DNA of 64,000 bases from Tolypothrix tenuis PCC 7101 (GTDB lineage: Bacteria > Cyanobacteriota > Cyanobacteriia > Cyanobacteriales > Nostocaceae): positions 5,436,230 through 5,500,229 of the forward strand of contig NZ_AP018248.1 of assembly GCF_002368295.1 (NCBI RefSeq), in the 5' to 3' direction. Of the stretch, positions 37,393-46,801 are shown in pieces (the stretch's first letter is position 1; the number at the start of each line of letters is the position of its first letter). The notes beneath the pieces were generated by a model that did no database searches, was not told the DNA's origin, and was given only the letters and a program-made list of their open reading frames with translations. Position numbers and translations under genes: made by a program.

Positions 37393-38676
37393 ATGCAATC
37401 GAATTCTTCCTTGATGCAGTTTGAGAGTTTATCATTGACCACAGAGCCGAACCAAGAGGATGCTGAAATAGACCCAGTACCTGTTGAGGTGCCACTTGCT
37501 AAAACCTCCCTACCACCATCGGCAAGTGACGGAGGTATTTATCTAATTCAGCGTAGTAATTCTCTGGTGTCTCAAAAGTCAGAGGAACTGCAAAAAACCC
37601 TTTTAGCGCACCGACATGAGCGTCAGTTGATCATCTTACAAGACTTTCCTGACCCTGATGCCCTCTCTTGCGCGTGGGCATACCAGTTAATCGCCCAGCA
37701 ATACGATATCAAGTGTGAAATTATTTATGCTGGGACTTTAAGCCACCAAGAGAACATTGCCTTAGTCAAGCTGACAAATCTACCAGCCCAGCGTTGGACA
37801 TTGCAAAACCTCAAAACTAAAGACTTGTCATCTTACCAGGGTTTCATCTTAATTGATAACCAAGGCACCACAAGTCAACTATTGTCAGCAGTGCAGCAAG
37901 CAGGAATACCGCTAGTTGCAGTTATTGACCATCACAGCGTACAGGCGGATCTCAAACCAGAATTTATCGATGTCCGTCCTTATGTACGAGCAACAGCAAC
38001 AATTTTCACCCAGTACCTACAATCAGGATTACTGACCTTAGATAGCAGCATCAATCAGCACGTTAAATGTGCCACAGCCTTGATGCATGGCTTGCGATCG
38101 GATACAAATCGACTGATGCAAGCACAAGAAGAGGATTTTATGGCTGCTGCATATCTGAGTCGATTTTATGATGCCCAGTTGCTAAACGCCATTTTACAGG
38201 CGAATCGGTCTAAGCGGGTAATGGATGTAATTGAGCGAGCGCTCAAAAACCGCATCGTACAAAATAACTTTTCCATCGCTGGTGTTGGTTATTTACGTTA
38301 TGATGACCGCGATGCTATCCCCCAAGCAGCAGATTTCCTCGTGACGGAAGAAAACGTTCACACCGCTGTAGTTTACGGTATTGTTCACGATGAAGATGAT
38401 GAATTAGAAGTAGTTATTGGTTCTCTGAGAACCACTAAACTGACTCTCGACCCTGATGAATTCATCAAAGAAGCCTTTGGACAAGATAGTAATGGGCGCT
38501 TTTTTGGTGGTGGAAGAACAGGTGCAGGTGGCTTTGAAATCCCGATGGGATTTTTATCTGGCGGTAACGAAAATTCCGCTTACGCAAAAATGAAATGGGA
38601 AGTTTTCGACACTCAAATCAAGCAGAAATTGCTGAAATTAGTTAATCCCAAAGATAACCCAATTCAGTCAGAGTAA
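37393..38676 (+). CDS. DHH-family phosphoesterase
   Basis: 427 aa. The N-terminal ~65 residues are low complexity and probably a disordered leader. The DHH core has DFPDPDALSCAWAY (motif I), LIDNQGTTS (motif II, DNQ where NrnA has DHH/DxD-type metal ligands), and VIDHHS (motif III). A DHHA1-like C-terminus ends GGGRTGAGGFEIP. Family members hydrolyse short oligoribonucleotides, pAp or related phosphodiesters with Mn2+. The closest functional guess is NrnA-like, unproven. A long hairpin follows. Confidence 0.88.
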   Translation: MQSNSSLMQFESLSLTTEPNQEDAEIDPVPVEVPLAKTSLPPSASDGGIYLIQRSNSLVSQKSEELQKTLLAHRHERQLIILQDFPDPDALSCAWAYQLIAQQYDIKCEIIYAGTLSHQENIALVKLTNLPAQRWTLQNLKTKDLSSYQGFILIDNQGTTSQLLSAVQQAGIPLVAVIDHHSVQADLKPEFIDVRPYVRATATIFTQYLQSGLLTLDSSINQHVKCATALMHGLRSDTNRLMQAQEEDFMAAAYLSRFYDAQLLNAILQANRSKRVMDVIERALKNRIVQNNFSIAGVGYLRYDDRDAIPQAADFLVTEENVHTAVVYGIVHDEDDELEVVIGSLRTTKLTLDPDEFIKEAFGQDSNGRFFGGGRTGAGGFEIPMGFLSGGNENSAYAKMKWEVFDTQIKQKLLKLVNPKDNPIQSE

Positions 38677-38756
38677 GGCAGGAGATAAAATTTAATAGAT
38701 AGGTGAAGACTATTACCTCAGCCAAAAAATGGTAATCATTCATCTTTAATTCATTT

Positions 38757-38796
38757 AGATTTAAGCCAAGGAATTTTTATTTCTTGGCTTAAATCT
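38757..38796. terminator. Strong hairpin between DHH gene and sixA
   Basis: Perfect 14-bp stem AGATTTAAGCCAAG / CTTGGCTTAAATCT enclosing a T-rich loop, 80 bp after the DHH stop and 30 bp before sixA. No terminal U-tract on the plus strand, so termination or mRNA end stabilisation are both possible. Confidence 0.55.
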
Positions 38797-38825
38797 AATA
38801 GAACATGTTAACAGTATAAACAAAT

Positions 38826-39320
38826 ATGGAATTATATCTGATTCGTCATGGTATAGCCCAAGAGAGGACTGCCAATATTAAAGATGAAGAGCGAGTTCTG
38901 ACCAAAGAAGGAAGACAAAAAACAGAGAAAATTTCCCAGCGCCTAGTAAATTTGGGTTTGCACTTTGATTTAATTGTTACAAGCTCCTTAGCTAGGGCAC
39001 GCCAAACAGCAGAGATTTTGAGTGCAGCCGGATTAAGTTCTCAGATAGAAGAATCTCATCACCTGACACCTGATGGTAATATCGATAATTGGGTGAAACA
39101 GTGGTTAGAGCCAAGAAATTATGCCCCAAATACCCGACTTGCCGTAGTAGGACACGAACCTAATTTGAGCCAATGGGCAGAAATTCTTCTTTGGGGGGAA
39201 GTCAAAGCAGGTTTAGTCTTGAAAAAAGCAGGTATGATCGGGATAAAACTACCAGAAATAGGCTCTCCCCTGGGTTGTAGTCAGATGTTTTGGTTGACAC
39301 AACCCAAGTACTTGCTTTAA
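38826..39320 (+). CDS. sixA: Phosphohistidine phosphatase SixA-like
   Basis: 164 aa member of the histidine phosphatase superfamily. The catalytic RHG is at the start (LYLIRHGIAQE), followed by LTKEGRQKTEKI, TSSLARARQTAEIL, and the second catalytic His in VVGHEPNLSQW. Lacking the helical insert of phosphoglycerate mutases, it matches SixA, which removes phosphate from histidine (for example Hpt domains). A role on the local CheA/Hpt system is only a guess. Confidence 0.88.
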   Translation: MELYLIRHGIAQERTANIKDEERVLTKEGRQKTEKISQRLVNLGLHFDLIVTSSLARARQTAEILSAAGLSSQIEESHHLTPDGNIDNWVKQWLEPRNYAPNTRLAVVGHEPNLSQWAEILLWGEVKAGLVLKKAGMIGIKLPEIGSPLGCSQMFWLTQPKYLL

Positions 39321-39432
39321 CAGTTTTTCACAGTTATGAAAGGACTTAGATTATAACTGTAAACTGTTCTTGCAATAACGATTTCTGGTAAGTTAGCCTG
39401 AGCAAATCTTTCACAAAGCAGATGGTGTTGCC

Positions 39433-40569
39433 ATGTCGGTGTGCGAATATAAGCCCGGGTTGGAAGGCATTCCTGCTGCCCAATCCAGTATCAGCTATGT
39501 TGACGGGCAAAAGGGAATACTAGAATATCGGGGCATCCGAATTGAGGAGTTAGCAGCAAAAAGTACATTTTTGGAAACTGCTTATCTCCTAATTTGGGGT
39601 GAATTGCCAAGTAAAGAAGAACTAGCAGCATTTGAGGAGGAAGTTCGTCTCCACAGACGAATCAAATATCGCATCCGGGACATGATGAAATGCTTTCCTG
39701 AAAGCGGACACCCTATGGATGCTTTACAAGCCTCAGCTGCTGCATTAGGCCTGTTCTATTCTCTTCGGGATTTACATAATCCCGCCTACATTCGAGATTC
39801 TGTGGTGCGCTTAATCGCTACTATTCCCACAATGGTAGCGGCGTTCCAGTTGATGCGGAAAGGAAATGACCCCGTGCGCCCACGGGATGACTTGGACTAC
39901 TCCGCTAACTTTCTGTATATGCTCGACGAGAAAGAACCCGATCCGTTGGCGGCGAAAATTTTTGATATATGCTTGATACTTCATGTCGAGCATACGATGA
40001 ATGCTTCTACCTTTAGCGCTAGGGTGACGGCTTCTACCCTCACAGATCCCTATGCCGTGGTTGCAAGCGCTGTGGGAACCTTGGGTGGCCCGTTGCATGG
40101 CGGTGCAAATGAAGAAGTCATTCAAATGCTAGAAGATATTGGCTCTGTAGCTAATGTTCGTCCCTACGTTGAAGACCTGATACAGCGCAAAGCGAAAATT
40201 ATGGGCTTTGGGCATCGCGTGTATAAGGTGAAAGACCCCAGAGCCACGATTTTGCAAAACTTGGCAGAAGAGCTGTTTTCCAAATTTGGCGAAGACAAGT
40301 ACTATGAAATCGCCCAAGAGATGGAACGGGTAGTAGCCGAAAAACTAGGTCACAAAGGGATTTATCCTAATGTTGACTTTTACTCGGGATTGGTGTATAG
40401 AAAGATGGGCATTCCCACCGACTTATTTACACCAATTTTTGCGATCGCCCGTGTTGCTGGTTGGCTAGCTCACTGGAAAGAACAGCTAGAAGAAAACCGA
40501 ATTTTCCGTCCCACTCAGGTTTACAATGGTCAGCATGAAGCTCCTTATATCCCCATTGACCAACGCTAA
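39433..40569 (+). CDS. gltA: Citrate synthase
   Basis: 378 aa, type II-like short form. It condenses oxaloacetate and acetyl-CoA. Active site: H187 (HVEHTMN), H222 (GGPLHGGANEEV), H261 (GFGHRVYKVKDPR), D315 (PNVDFYSGLVY). The opening GLEGIPAAQSSISYVDG is typical. Likely monocistronic. With ppc in the same window it supplies the oxidative branch to 2-oxoglutarate for nitrogen assimilation. Confidence 0.98.
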   Translation: MSVCEYKPGLEGIPAAQSSISYVDGQKGILEYRGIRIEELAAKSTFLETAYLLIWGELPSKEELAAFEEEVRLHRRIKYRIRDMMKCFPESGHPMDALQASAAALGLFYSLRDLHNPAYIRDSVVRLIATIPTMVAAFQLMRKGNDPVRPRDDLDYSANFLYMLDEKEPDPLAAKIFDICLILHVEHTMNASTFSARVTASTLTDPYAVVASAVGTLGGPLHGGANEEVIQMLEDIGSVANVRPYVEDLIQRKAKIMGFGHRVYKVKDPRATILQNLAEELFSKFGEDKYYEIAQEMERVVAEKLGHKGIYPNVDFYSGLVYRKMGIPTDLFTPIFAIARVAGWLAHWKEQLEENRIFRPTQVYNGQHEAPYIPIDQR

Positions 40570-41289
40570 TTAACTGTCAACATCCCCGGTCTTTGGCACT
40601 GTTTGGTAGGTAGGTAACGTAAAAAAGCGCTATGGCAGGGGAAATAATTTTCAAGTAACTCCGCTTTAGCGTTGGCGATCGCTTTTTTGTAGAAGCAGCT
40701 GCAGCCAGAGGCGATGGTAGGGCTGATACAAGCTTTACTAGTAGTCCACCAAAGCCACTCTGCTATTTCTCTTTCTTCCCGCTTTTTTGACAATCTTTGT
40801 TCCCCATCTGGCTGAAGCCTTAGCTACGACATTAGCAACCAAAGCAAAGCCCACTAACCTGTCTACGCAATTTATTTCTGTACCTTCACAGTTGGGTTGG
40901 TGGAGTACTAGTAATCCCAGCCCCCATTTCTGGCAAATTATCAAACTTGTAGAAAGCGAAAACCGTTGCCACAATGGAGGCGGAAACATTTGTGCTGAAT
41001 TTAGTGGCAGTATGTGCCCATATTGCTGTGCAACGCTTCTCTCCTAAGTTTTGATTTTAGCCAAGTAAATGGGGGTTTGTGATTTGTAAATCCCAATCCC
41101 AACCATAAGTAGATCTTGATATTTGGGTTGAGAGGGCTAAAACCATCCAACGATATACTAAACATGGGAATTGGCAAATCATCATCAATTAAATGTAATC
41201 ATCCAAGGATCAAGGATGAAGGCTGAAGGCTGAAATTTTCTTATTCATACTTCATACTTCACACTTCAGTTGACTTAAAGAGCGGAAAC
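40570..41289. other. Intergenic region gltA-ndhA
   Basis: 720 bp. Open frames here (for example 40787-41047, plus) lack family features and overlap one another on both strands; possibly a decayed coding fragment but not supported. 41209-41275 holds heptamer repeats (ATCAAGG, ATGAAGG, CTGAAGG; then TTCATAC/TTCACAC), an STRR just before ndhA. Confidence 0.45.
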
Positions 41290-42408
41290 ATGAATTCAGG
41301 AATTGACCTCCAAGGAACTTTTATTAAATCCCTCACGGATTTAGGATTACCACCAGACGCAGCCAAAGCGATTTGGATGCCTCTGCCGATGATACTGATG
41401 CTAATTGGGGCAACAGTGGGAGTATTAGTAGCGACTTGGCTAGAGCGGAAAATTTCCGCTGCAGCTCAACAGCGGATTGGCCCGGAATACATGGGGCCTT
41501 TTGGTTTGCTGGTACCAGTCGCAGATGGTTTGAAGCTCGTCTTTAAAGAAGATATAGTCCCAGCCAAGTCCGACCCCTGGCTGTTTACTCTCGGCCCCAT
41601 CATTGTTGTAATTCCAGTGTTTCTGTCGTTTCTGATTGTGCCCTTTGGACAGAATATTGTCATTACAAATGTTGGCATGGGGGTCTTTTTGTGGATTGCC
41701 TTATCTAGCATTCAGCCAATTGGCTTATTAATGGCTGGCTATGCATCCAATAACAAATACTCGCTCTTAGGGGGCTTAAGAGCCGCAGCACAGTCAATTA
41801 GTTATGAAATTCCCCTGGCGTTGAGTGTGTTAGCGATCGCAATGATGTCTAACAGCCTCAGCACCGTTGATATTGTTAATCAGCAATCTGGTTACGGCAT
41901 TTTGGGTTGGAATATTTGGCGACAACCAGCAGGTTTCTTAATCTTTTGGATCGCCGCCCTAGCTGAGTGCGAACGCTTACCCTTTGACTTACCCGAAGCC
42001 GAAGAAGAACTAGTAGCAGGGTATCAAACAGAATATGCCGGGATGAAATTCGGTTTATTTTACCTGGGTTCCTACGTTAACTTAATCCTTTCTAGCTTAC
42101 TTGTTGCTATTTTATACCTCGGTGGTTGGGATTTTCCCATCCCCATCAGTGCGATCGCTAATTGGCTAGGTGTTAGTGAACTCAATCCAGTATTGCAGGT
42201 TGTCACTGCATCTTTGGGTATCATTATGACCGTACTCAAAGCCTACCTACTAGTATTTGTCGCCATTTTGTTGCGCTGGACAGTACCCCGGGTACGGATT
42301 GACCAATTGTTAGATCTAGGATGGAAGTTCTTACTACCAGTTGGTTTGGTTAATCTGTTATTAACCGCAGCCCTGAAACTAGCTTTTCCCGTCGCCTTTG
42401 GAGGTTAG
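41290..42408 (+). CDS. ndhA: NADH dehydrogenase-like complex (NDH-1) subunit NdhA
   Basis: 372 aa, eight or more transmembrane helices. It is the NuoH homologue at the membrane/peripheral arm junction, forming the plastoquinone chamber. Motifs: WLERKISAAAQQRIGPEYMGP, LADG-equivalent PVADGLKLVFKED, AAAQSISYEIPL, LAECERLPFDLPEAEEEL, AGYQTEYAGMKFG. It starts the conserved cyanobacterial ndhA-I-G-E operon for cyclic electron flow and respiration. Confidence 0.99.
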   Translation: MNSGIDLQGTFIKSLTDLGLPPDAAKAIWMPLPMILMLIGATVGVLVATWLERKISAAAQQRIGPEYMGPFGLLVPVADGLKLVFKEDIVPAKSDPWLFTLGPIIVVIPVFLSFLIVPFGQNIVITNVGMGVFLWIALSSIQPIGLLMAGYASNNKYSLLGGLRAAAQSISYEIPLALSVLAIAMMSNSLSTVDIVNQQSGYGILGWNIWRQPAGFLIFWIAALAECERLPFDLPEAEEELVAGYQTEYAGMKFGLFYLGSYVNLILSSLLVAILYLGGWDFPIPISAIANWLGVSELNPVLQVVTASLGIIMTVLKAYLLVFVAILLRWTVPRVRIDQLLDLGWKFLLPVGLVNLLLTAALKLAFPVAFGG

Positions 42409-42410
42409 TG

Positions 42411-42497
42411 ATCAGTCATTTGTCAACTTCCCAATGACAAAGCGCAAAGTCTGAGCGGAGGAAACCTCAGCTCAGAACTTTGTAAGAGATGACTGAT
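42411..42497 (+). promoter_or_regulatory. Nested hairpin between ndhA and ndhI
   Basis: Outer arms ATCAGTCAT (42411-42419) and ATGACTGAT (42489-42497) enclose an inner hairpin 42445-42482 (CAAAGT.TGAGC.GAGG paired with CCTC.GCTCA..ACTTTG across AAA). No U-tract, so an mRNA processing or stability element inside the operon is more likely than termination. Confidence 0.55.
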
Positions 42498-42531
42498 GAC
42501 TAATAAAGAACAACAGAGAGAGTAAAACACA

Positions 42532-43116
42532 ATGCTAAAGTTCCTGAAGCAAGTTGGCGATTATGCCAAGGAAGCAGTACAAGCTGGTCGTTACATTGGT
42601 CAAGGGTTATCTGTAACCTTTGACCATATGCGTCGGCGGCCAATTACTGTACAGTACCCTTACGAAAAATTAATTCCTGGTGAACGTTTTCGCGGCAGAA
42701 TTCACTTTGAGTTTGATAAATGTATCGCTTGTGAAGTTTGTGTGCGCGTTTGCCCCATCAACTTACCTGTAGTTGATTGGGAATTCGATAAAGCCAGCAA
42801 AAAGAAAAAGCTCAATCACTACAGTATTGACTTTGGAGTTTGTATCTTCTGCGGTAACTGTGTGGAATATTGCCCAACCAACTGTCTTTCCATGACAGAA
42901 GATTACGAGCTATCCACTTATGATCGCCATGAGTTGAACTATGATAACGTGGCCTTGGGACGCTTACCTTACAAGGTAACCAACGACCCAATGGTGACAC
43001 CACTGCGCGAATTAGTTTATCTGCCTAAAGGTGTCATGGAACCCCACGATCTACCTGCTGATGCTCCCCGTCCTGGTGCGCGTCCAGAAGACCTGGTAGA
43101 ACAAACAGAAAAATAA
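42532..43116 (+). CDS. ndhI: NDH-1 subunit NdhI
   Basis: 194 aa peripheral-arm ferredoxin-like subunit with two 4Fe-4S sites: CIACEVCVRVCP and CIFCGNCVEYCP. An N-terminal amphipathic helix (FLKQVGDYAKEAVQAGRYIG) anchors it to the membrane arm. It relays electrons from ferredoxin toward plastoquinone with NdhA. Second gene of ndhAIGE, 123 bp after ndhA, separated by a structured spacer. Confidence 0.99.
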   Translation: MLKFLKQVGDYAKEAVQAGRYIGQGLSVTFDHMRRRPITVQYPYEKLIPGERFRGRIHFEFDKCIACEVCVRVCPINLPVVDWEFDKASKKKKLNHYSIDFGVCIFCGNCVEYCPTNCLSMTEDYELSTYDRHELNYDNVALGRLPYKVTNDPMVTPLRELVYLPKGVMEPHDLPADAPRPGARPEDLVEQTEK

Positions 43117-43124
43117 AAGTGGTG

Positions 43125-43215
43125 AGTCAACCGTCCAAAGTCAAAAGTCCAAAGTCCAGATTTGGTCAATTGACTCTTGACACTTGACTCTTGACACTTG
43201 ACTTTTGACCAACGA
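43125..43215. repeat. Heptamer repeat tract between ndhI and ndhG
   Basis: Runs of GTCAAAA/GTCCAAA heptamers (43126-43156) face TTGACTC/TTGACAC heptamers (43169-43209), so the transcript can fold back on itself. It is intra-operonic. Confidence 0.85.
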
Positions 43216-43238
43216 CAAGTGATTGAGGACAAAAAACA

Positions 43239-43889
43239 GTGAATCTAGCAGAAGGAGTACAGATTGTTTCCTTTGGCATACTGGCTGTAATGATGATTGG
43301 AGCAGCATTAGGCGTAGTGTTGTCTTCTAGTATCGTCTATTCAGCCTTTTTGCTGGGTGGGGTGTTCATCAGCATAGCTGGGCTGTATCTATTGCTCAAT
43401 GGCGACTTTGTAGCAGCAGCACAAGTGCTGATTTATGTTGGTGCAGTTAACGTGCTGATCTTGTTTGCGATCATGTTGGTTAACAAGCGGCAGGATTTTG
43501 CACCTTTTCCTAGTGCTGGACTACGGAAAATCTTTACTGGTGTAGTCAGCTTGGGATTGTTTGGGCTGTTAAGCACAATGATCTTAGCTACCCCTTGGGC
43601 TTATGCAACTAATCCCGTAACTGGCGAAAGTTCAATAGTTGTGATTGGCCAGCATTTCTTTACGGATTTTCTCCTACCTTTTGAATTAGCTTCCGTTTTG
43701 TTGTTGATGGCGATGGTGGGAGCAATTATTTTGGCGCGTCGCGAATACTTACCAGATGCAGACACTACCGAACAGGCACAAAGTGTTTTAACTTTGCCAG
43801 AACGTCCGAAAGAAATGGCAGCAATCGGTAGCATTCGCAATGACTCTGGCGATACTCCCGTATATCGTGGCAGTTCTCGCCGCGAATAA
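43239..43889 (+). CDS. ndhG: NDH-1 subunit NdhG
   Basis: 216 aa from a GTG start; NuoJ homologue with five transmembrane helices (GVQIVSFGILAVMMIGAALG; FVAAAQVLIYVGAVNVLILF; LLPFELASVLLLMAMVGAI) and a hydrophilic tail of about 50 residues. Third gene of ndhAIGE. Confidence 0.98.
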   Translation: MNLAEGVQIVSFGILAVMMIGAALGVVLSSSIVYSAFLLGGVFISIAGLYLLLNGDFVAAAQVLIYVGAVNVLILFAIMLVNKRQDFAPFPSAGLRKIFTGVVSLGLFGLLSTMILATPWAYATNPVTGESSIVVIGQHFFTDFLLPFELASVLLLMAMVGAIILARREYLPDADTTEQAQSVLTLPERPKEMAAIGSIRNDSGDTPVYRGSSRRE

Positions 43890-43939
43890 GGCAAAGCAAC
43901 AACTAACAAACGATATCTCAATAAAAACTCCAAAGATTC

Positions 43940-44245
43940 ATGCAACTCCAGTACTTTTTATTACTTGCAGCTGCTTTATTTTGTATAGGCATCTACGGTT
44001 TAATTACCAGCCGCAACGCTGTGCGGGTACTGATGTCAATCGAGTTGCTGCTAAATGCTGTTAATTTGAATTTAATGGCATTTTCCAACTTCTTGGACTC
44101 AACATTAATTAAAGGTCAAGTGTTCACCGTTTTTGTGATCACCGTGGCCGCAGCCGAGGCGGCGGTAGGTTTAGCGATCGTGCTTGCCATTTATCGCAAC
44201 CGTGATACCGTCGATATGGAGCAGTTTAATCTCCTGAAGTGGTAA
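43940..44245 (+). CDS. ndhE: NDH-1 subunit NdhE
   Basis: 101 aa, NuoK homologue with three transmembrane helices. The conserved membrane Glu occurs in SIELLLNAVNLN, and the second helix has AAAEAAVGLAIVLAIYR, as in all NuoK/NdhE. Fourth gene of the operon; the next gene (nadK) starts 6 bp after its stop, suggesting cotranscription. Confidence 0.99.
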   Translation: MQLQYFLLLAAALFCIGIYGLITSRNAVRVLMSIELLLNAVNLNLMAFSNFLDSTLIKGQVFTVFVITVAAAEAAVGLAIVLAIYRNRDTVDMEQFNLLKW

Positions 44246-44251
44246 TTTTGC

Positions 44252-45172
44252 GTGCAACTCAAGCAGGTAATCATTGCTTATAAGGCACGGGATGCCCAAA
44301 GTAAACGTTGGGCAGAAATCTGTGCTAAACAACTAGAAAATCGCCAGTGTCATGTGTTGATGGGGCCTAGCGGCCCAAAAGATAACCCTTATCCGGTATT
44401 CTTAGCTTCCGCAGGTCAACCAATTGATCTGGCATTGGTACTTGGTGGTGATGGCACTGTATTAACAGGTGCCAGACATCTCGCTCCAGCTGGCATCCCC
44501 ATTCTGGGAGTGAATGTGGGAGGTCATCTGGGGTTCTTGACTGAATCCGTTGAAGAATTTCAAGATACGGAAAAAGTTTGGGATCGACTATTTGAAGATC
44601 GCTATGCTATCCAGCGGCGAATGATGTTGCAAGCGGCAGTTTTTGAGGGTTATGGCCCGAATTTAGAACCAGTCAGCGAACGCTATCTGGCTTTGAATGA
44701 ATTCTGTGTCAAACCCGCTTCTGCCGATCGCATGATTACCTCAATTTTGGAAATGGAAATTGACGGTGAGGTAGTCGATCAATATGTTGGCGATGGGTTA
44801 ATTATTTCTACTCCCACGGGTTCCACTGGTTACACCGTTTCCGCCAATGGCCCAATTATGCACGATGGTATGGAAGCGATTACCATCACTCCCATTTGCC
44901 CCATGAGTCTTTCTAGCCGTCCCCTAGTCTTACCCCCTGGTTCTGTGGTCAGCATTTGGCCTTTGGGGGATTATGATTTGAGTACTAAGCTGTGGACAGA
45001 TGGGGTTTTAGCTACTTCAATTTGGCCAGGACACCGCGTTGATGTGCGGATGGCTGATTGTCGAGCTAAATTTATCATTTTGCGGGAGAACAATTCATAT
45101 TATCAAACGTTGCGAGAGAAGTTACTTTGGGCAGGTACTAGGGTTCGCTACAGTAATAATCACCGCAATTAA
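44252..45172 (+). CDS. nadK: NAD kinase
   Basis: 306 aa from a GTG start 6 bp after ndhE. It phosphorylates NAD to NADP. Motifs: LGGDGTVLTGAR (GGDG), GVNVGGHLGFLTE, LNEFCVKPASADRM, and STPTGSTGYTVSANGPI (the NE/D and GSTAY-type nucleotide motifs). Cyanobacteria usually have two paralogues; this one rides in the ndh operon, tying NADP supply to electron-transport genes. Confidence 0.97.
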   Translation: MQLKQVIIAYKARDAQSKRWAEICAKQLENRQCHVLMGPSGPKDNPYPVFLASAGQPIDLALVLGGDGTVLTGARHLAPAGIPILGVNVGGHLGFLTESVEEFQDTEKVWDRLFEDRYAIQRRMMLQAAVFEGYGPNLEPVSERYLALNEFCVKPASADRMITSILEMEIDGEVVDQYVGDGLIISTPTGSTGYTVSANGPIMHDGMEAITITPICPMSLSSRPLVLPPGSVVSIWPLGDYDLSTKLWTDGVLATSIWPGHRVDVRMADCRAKFIILRENNSYYQTLREKLLWAGTRVRYSNNHRN

Positions 45173-45750
45173 TTGTCTGATATCTGGACAATTACGCATC
45201 TACCAATTGCCAAAGTGATACTTTTCACTGATTCTTGCCTATCTTAAGGGGTAAGAAAGATGATGGAAATATAGTGCGTAGGCCTAGCCCATCGTAGATA
45301 TCGCACTATTAGTCATCCTAACTATTGTGGAAAATTTGTCATTGACAAATGATAGATAATTCAATGGTCTTTATCAGACCTGTAAAAAATATACAAGCCC
45401 CCGGATAATTCCGAGGGTTTTTTATCTCTCTGTGGGAATGTTATGCCAAAGCTATGAATGCATAACATTTATTAAAAATTTTGTATCTTATTGCCAGATT
45501 TTTTTAGCAATTCTGTTCATAATACAAACAACCTATCTCATACCATTTTGGATTTTAGATTTTAGATTTTGGATTGGGAATTACTATCTGTATTACAGTC
45601 TTACTAATCCATCTATCGCCTTCTTTTTTCAAATTGGTATCAAAACTCTATAATCTTTAAACTTCTCTTAACATCAGGAAGCGCTTTTGATGTTTAATTG
45701 TTGATTTTTTTACTACTAGGATACTTTTCCAATTTCCCGTAGGAAGACAG
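45173..45750. other. Intergenic region after nadK
   Basis: 578 bp. Holds the ndh/nadK terminator (45398-45423) and a short heptamer trace GATTTTA (about 45550-45575). No gene seen. Confidence 0.5.
45398..45423 (+). terminator. Intrinsic terminator of the ndhAIGE-nadK operon
   Basis: Stem CCCCCGGA / TCCGAGGG (one mismatch), 4-nt loop, followed by TTTTTT. About 225 bp after the nadK stop. Confidence 0.85.
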
Positions 45751-46542
45751 ATGGAAATCTCTTGCCATAACATCTATCAGCCACTTAGTCCTCCTTTATT
45801 ATTTCAAGATTTTCCAATTTTACAAAGCCAAAATTATATTTTAAAACTTGCTTCAACAGAAGCAGAATTAGAATCTATATTTCGTTTACGCTTTGAAGTT
45901 TTTAATCTTGAGTTAAATTTAGGTTTCTCTAGTTCTAACCTGAGCCAAATGGATAGAGATAGGTTTGATAATGTTTGCCATCATTTAATGTTGGTTTCTA
46001 AAGCTACTGGTAAAACTATAGGAACGTATCGGATGCAAACCTATACTATGGCTTCCAAAGGATTAGGTTTTGATGCTGCTGATATATTTAATCTTAATGG
46101 TATTCCCGAGTATGTGCTGCAAATGTCTGTAGAAGTTGGACGTGCTTGTATAGCTAAAGAATACCGCAATAGTCAATCACTTTTATTACTATGGCAAGGG
46201 CTAGCAAATTATTTGATTCTTAGCGGCTGCAAATATTTTTTTGGATGTGCATCACTGCTTACACAAAACCCTTGGCAAGCTACTTGTGCTTATCATTATT
46301 TTCAGCGTCATAATTTAATGCATCCGAGCATTTTAGTATATCCAAATTTACAATACTCTCTAGAAATTAGTTCAGATTGCCTAGATTCTTGTAATGTAAA
46401 TATTCCTAATATTTTACAAGCATATTTAAGTATTGGTGCAAAAATATGTAGTCTTCCAGCTATTGATAGGCAGTTCAAAACCATTGATTTTTTAACTATA
46501 TCGAGTATAGAAGAGTTTATTAAATGGCATTTGCCCAGTTAA
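45751..46542 (+). CDS. GNAT-type acyltransferase (OlsB/hemolysin-like Acetyltransf_5)
   Basis: 263 aa. The pattern LKLASTEAELESIFRLRFEV, DNVCHHLMLVSKATGKTIG, TYRMQTYTMA, VEVGRACIAKEYRN and YFFGCASL matches the OlsB-like GNAT group that uses acyl-ACP, as in ornithine-lipid synthesis. The end (GAKICSLPAIDRQFKTIDFL) is also typical. The gene is more AT-rich than its neighbours. Acceptor is not provable; the usual OlsA partner is not adjacent. Confidence 0.8.
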   Translation: MEISCHNIYQPLSPPLLFQDFPILQSQNYILKLASTEAELESIFRLRFEVFNLELNLGFSSSNLSQMDRDRFDNVCHHLMLVSKATGKTIGTYRMQTYTMASKGLGFDAADIFNLNGIPEYVLQMSVEVGRACIAKEYRNSQSLLLLWQGLANYLILSGCKYFFGCASLLTQNPWQATCAYHYFQRHNLMHPSILVYPNLQYSLEISSDCLDSCNVNIPNILQAYLSIGAKICSLPAIDRQFKTIDFLTISSIEEFIKWHLPS

Positions 46543-46680
46543 GTCAGTAGCGTGGTATTTTAATTATGAATATTAAGCAATAATTTATCTTTAATCAAAT
46601 AGATATGCTGAATTAGGAGAATTTATTTTTATATTAGAAGGTGCGTTGCGCTACGCGACAACACACCCTACATTTATTAA

Positions 46681-46778
46681 TACCAATTTAAAAAAAGAAT
46701 GCGAAAGATTGTAGGGGCAAGGTACTGCCTTGCCCTCTAAAATATATTGATATGTCGCAAACATTATTTGAATTGGTA
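46681..46778. mobile_element. 98-bp palindromic element with TACCAATT ends
   Basis: TACCAATTTAAA at the left, TTTGAATTGGTA at the right; sub-terminal GAATGCGA faces TCGCAAAC. The terminal TA pair on both sides fits a TA target duplication as used by Tc1/mariner-IS630 transposases (inference). Related partial copies at about 8038-8152 and 19914-19945. It lies just upstream of tenA. Confidence 0.7.
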
Positions 46779-46801
46779 TAAAATCCTGAATTTTTTGAAC
46801 G

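Noticed and set aside
40787..41047. 86-codon frame between gltA and ndhA
   Set aside because: Opposite-strand frames overlap it and no recognised family appears; could be a decayed fragment but not supportable.
45432..45653. 73-codon frame after the ndh/nadK terminator
   Set aside because: Spans a GATTTTA heptamer trace and is Phe/Ile/Tyr-rich as expected of AT-rich non-coding DNA.
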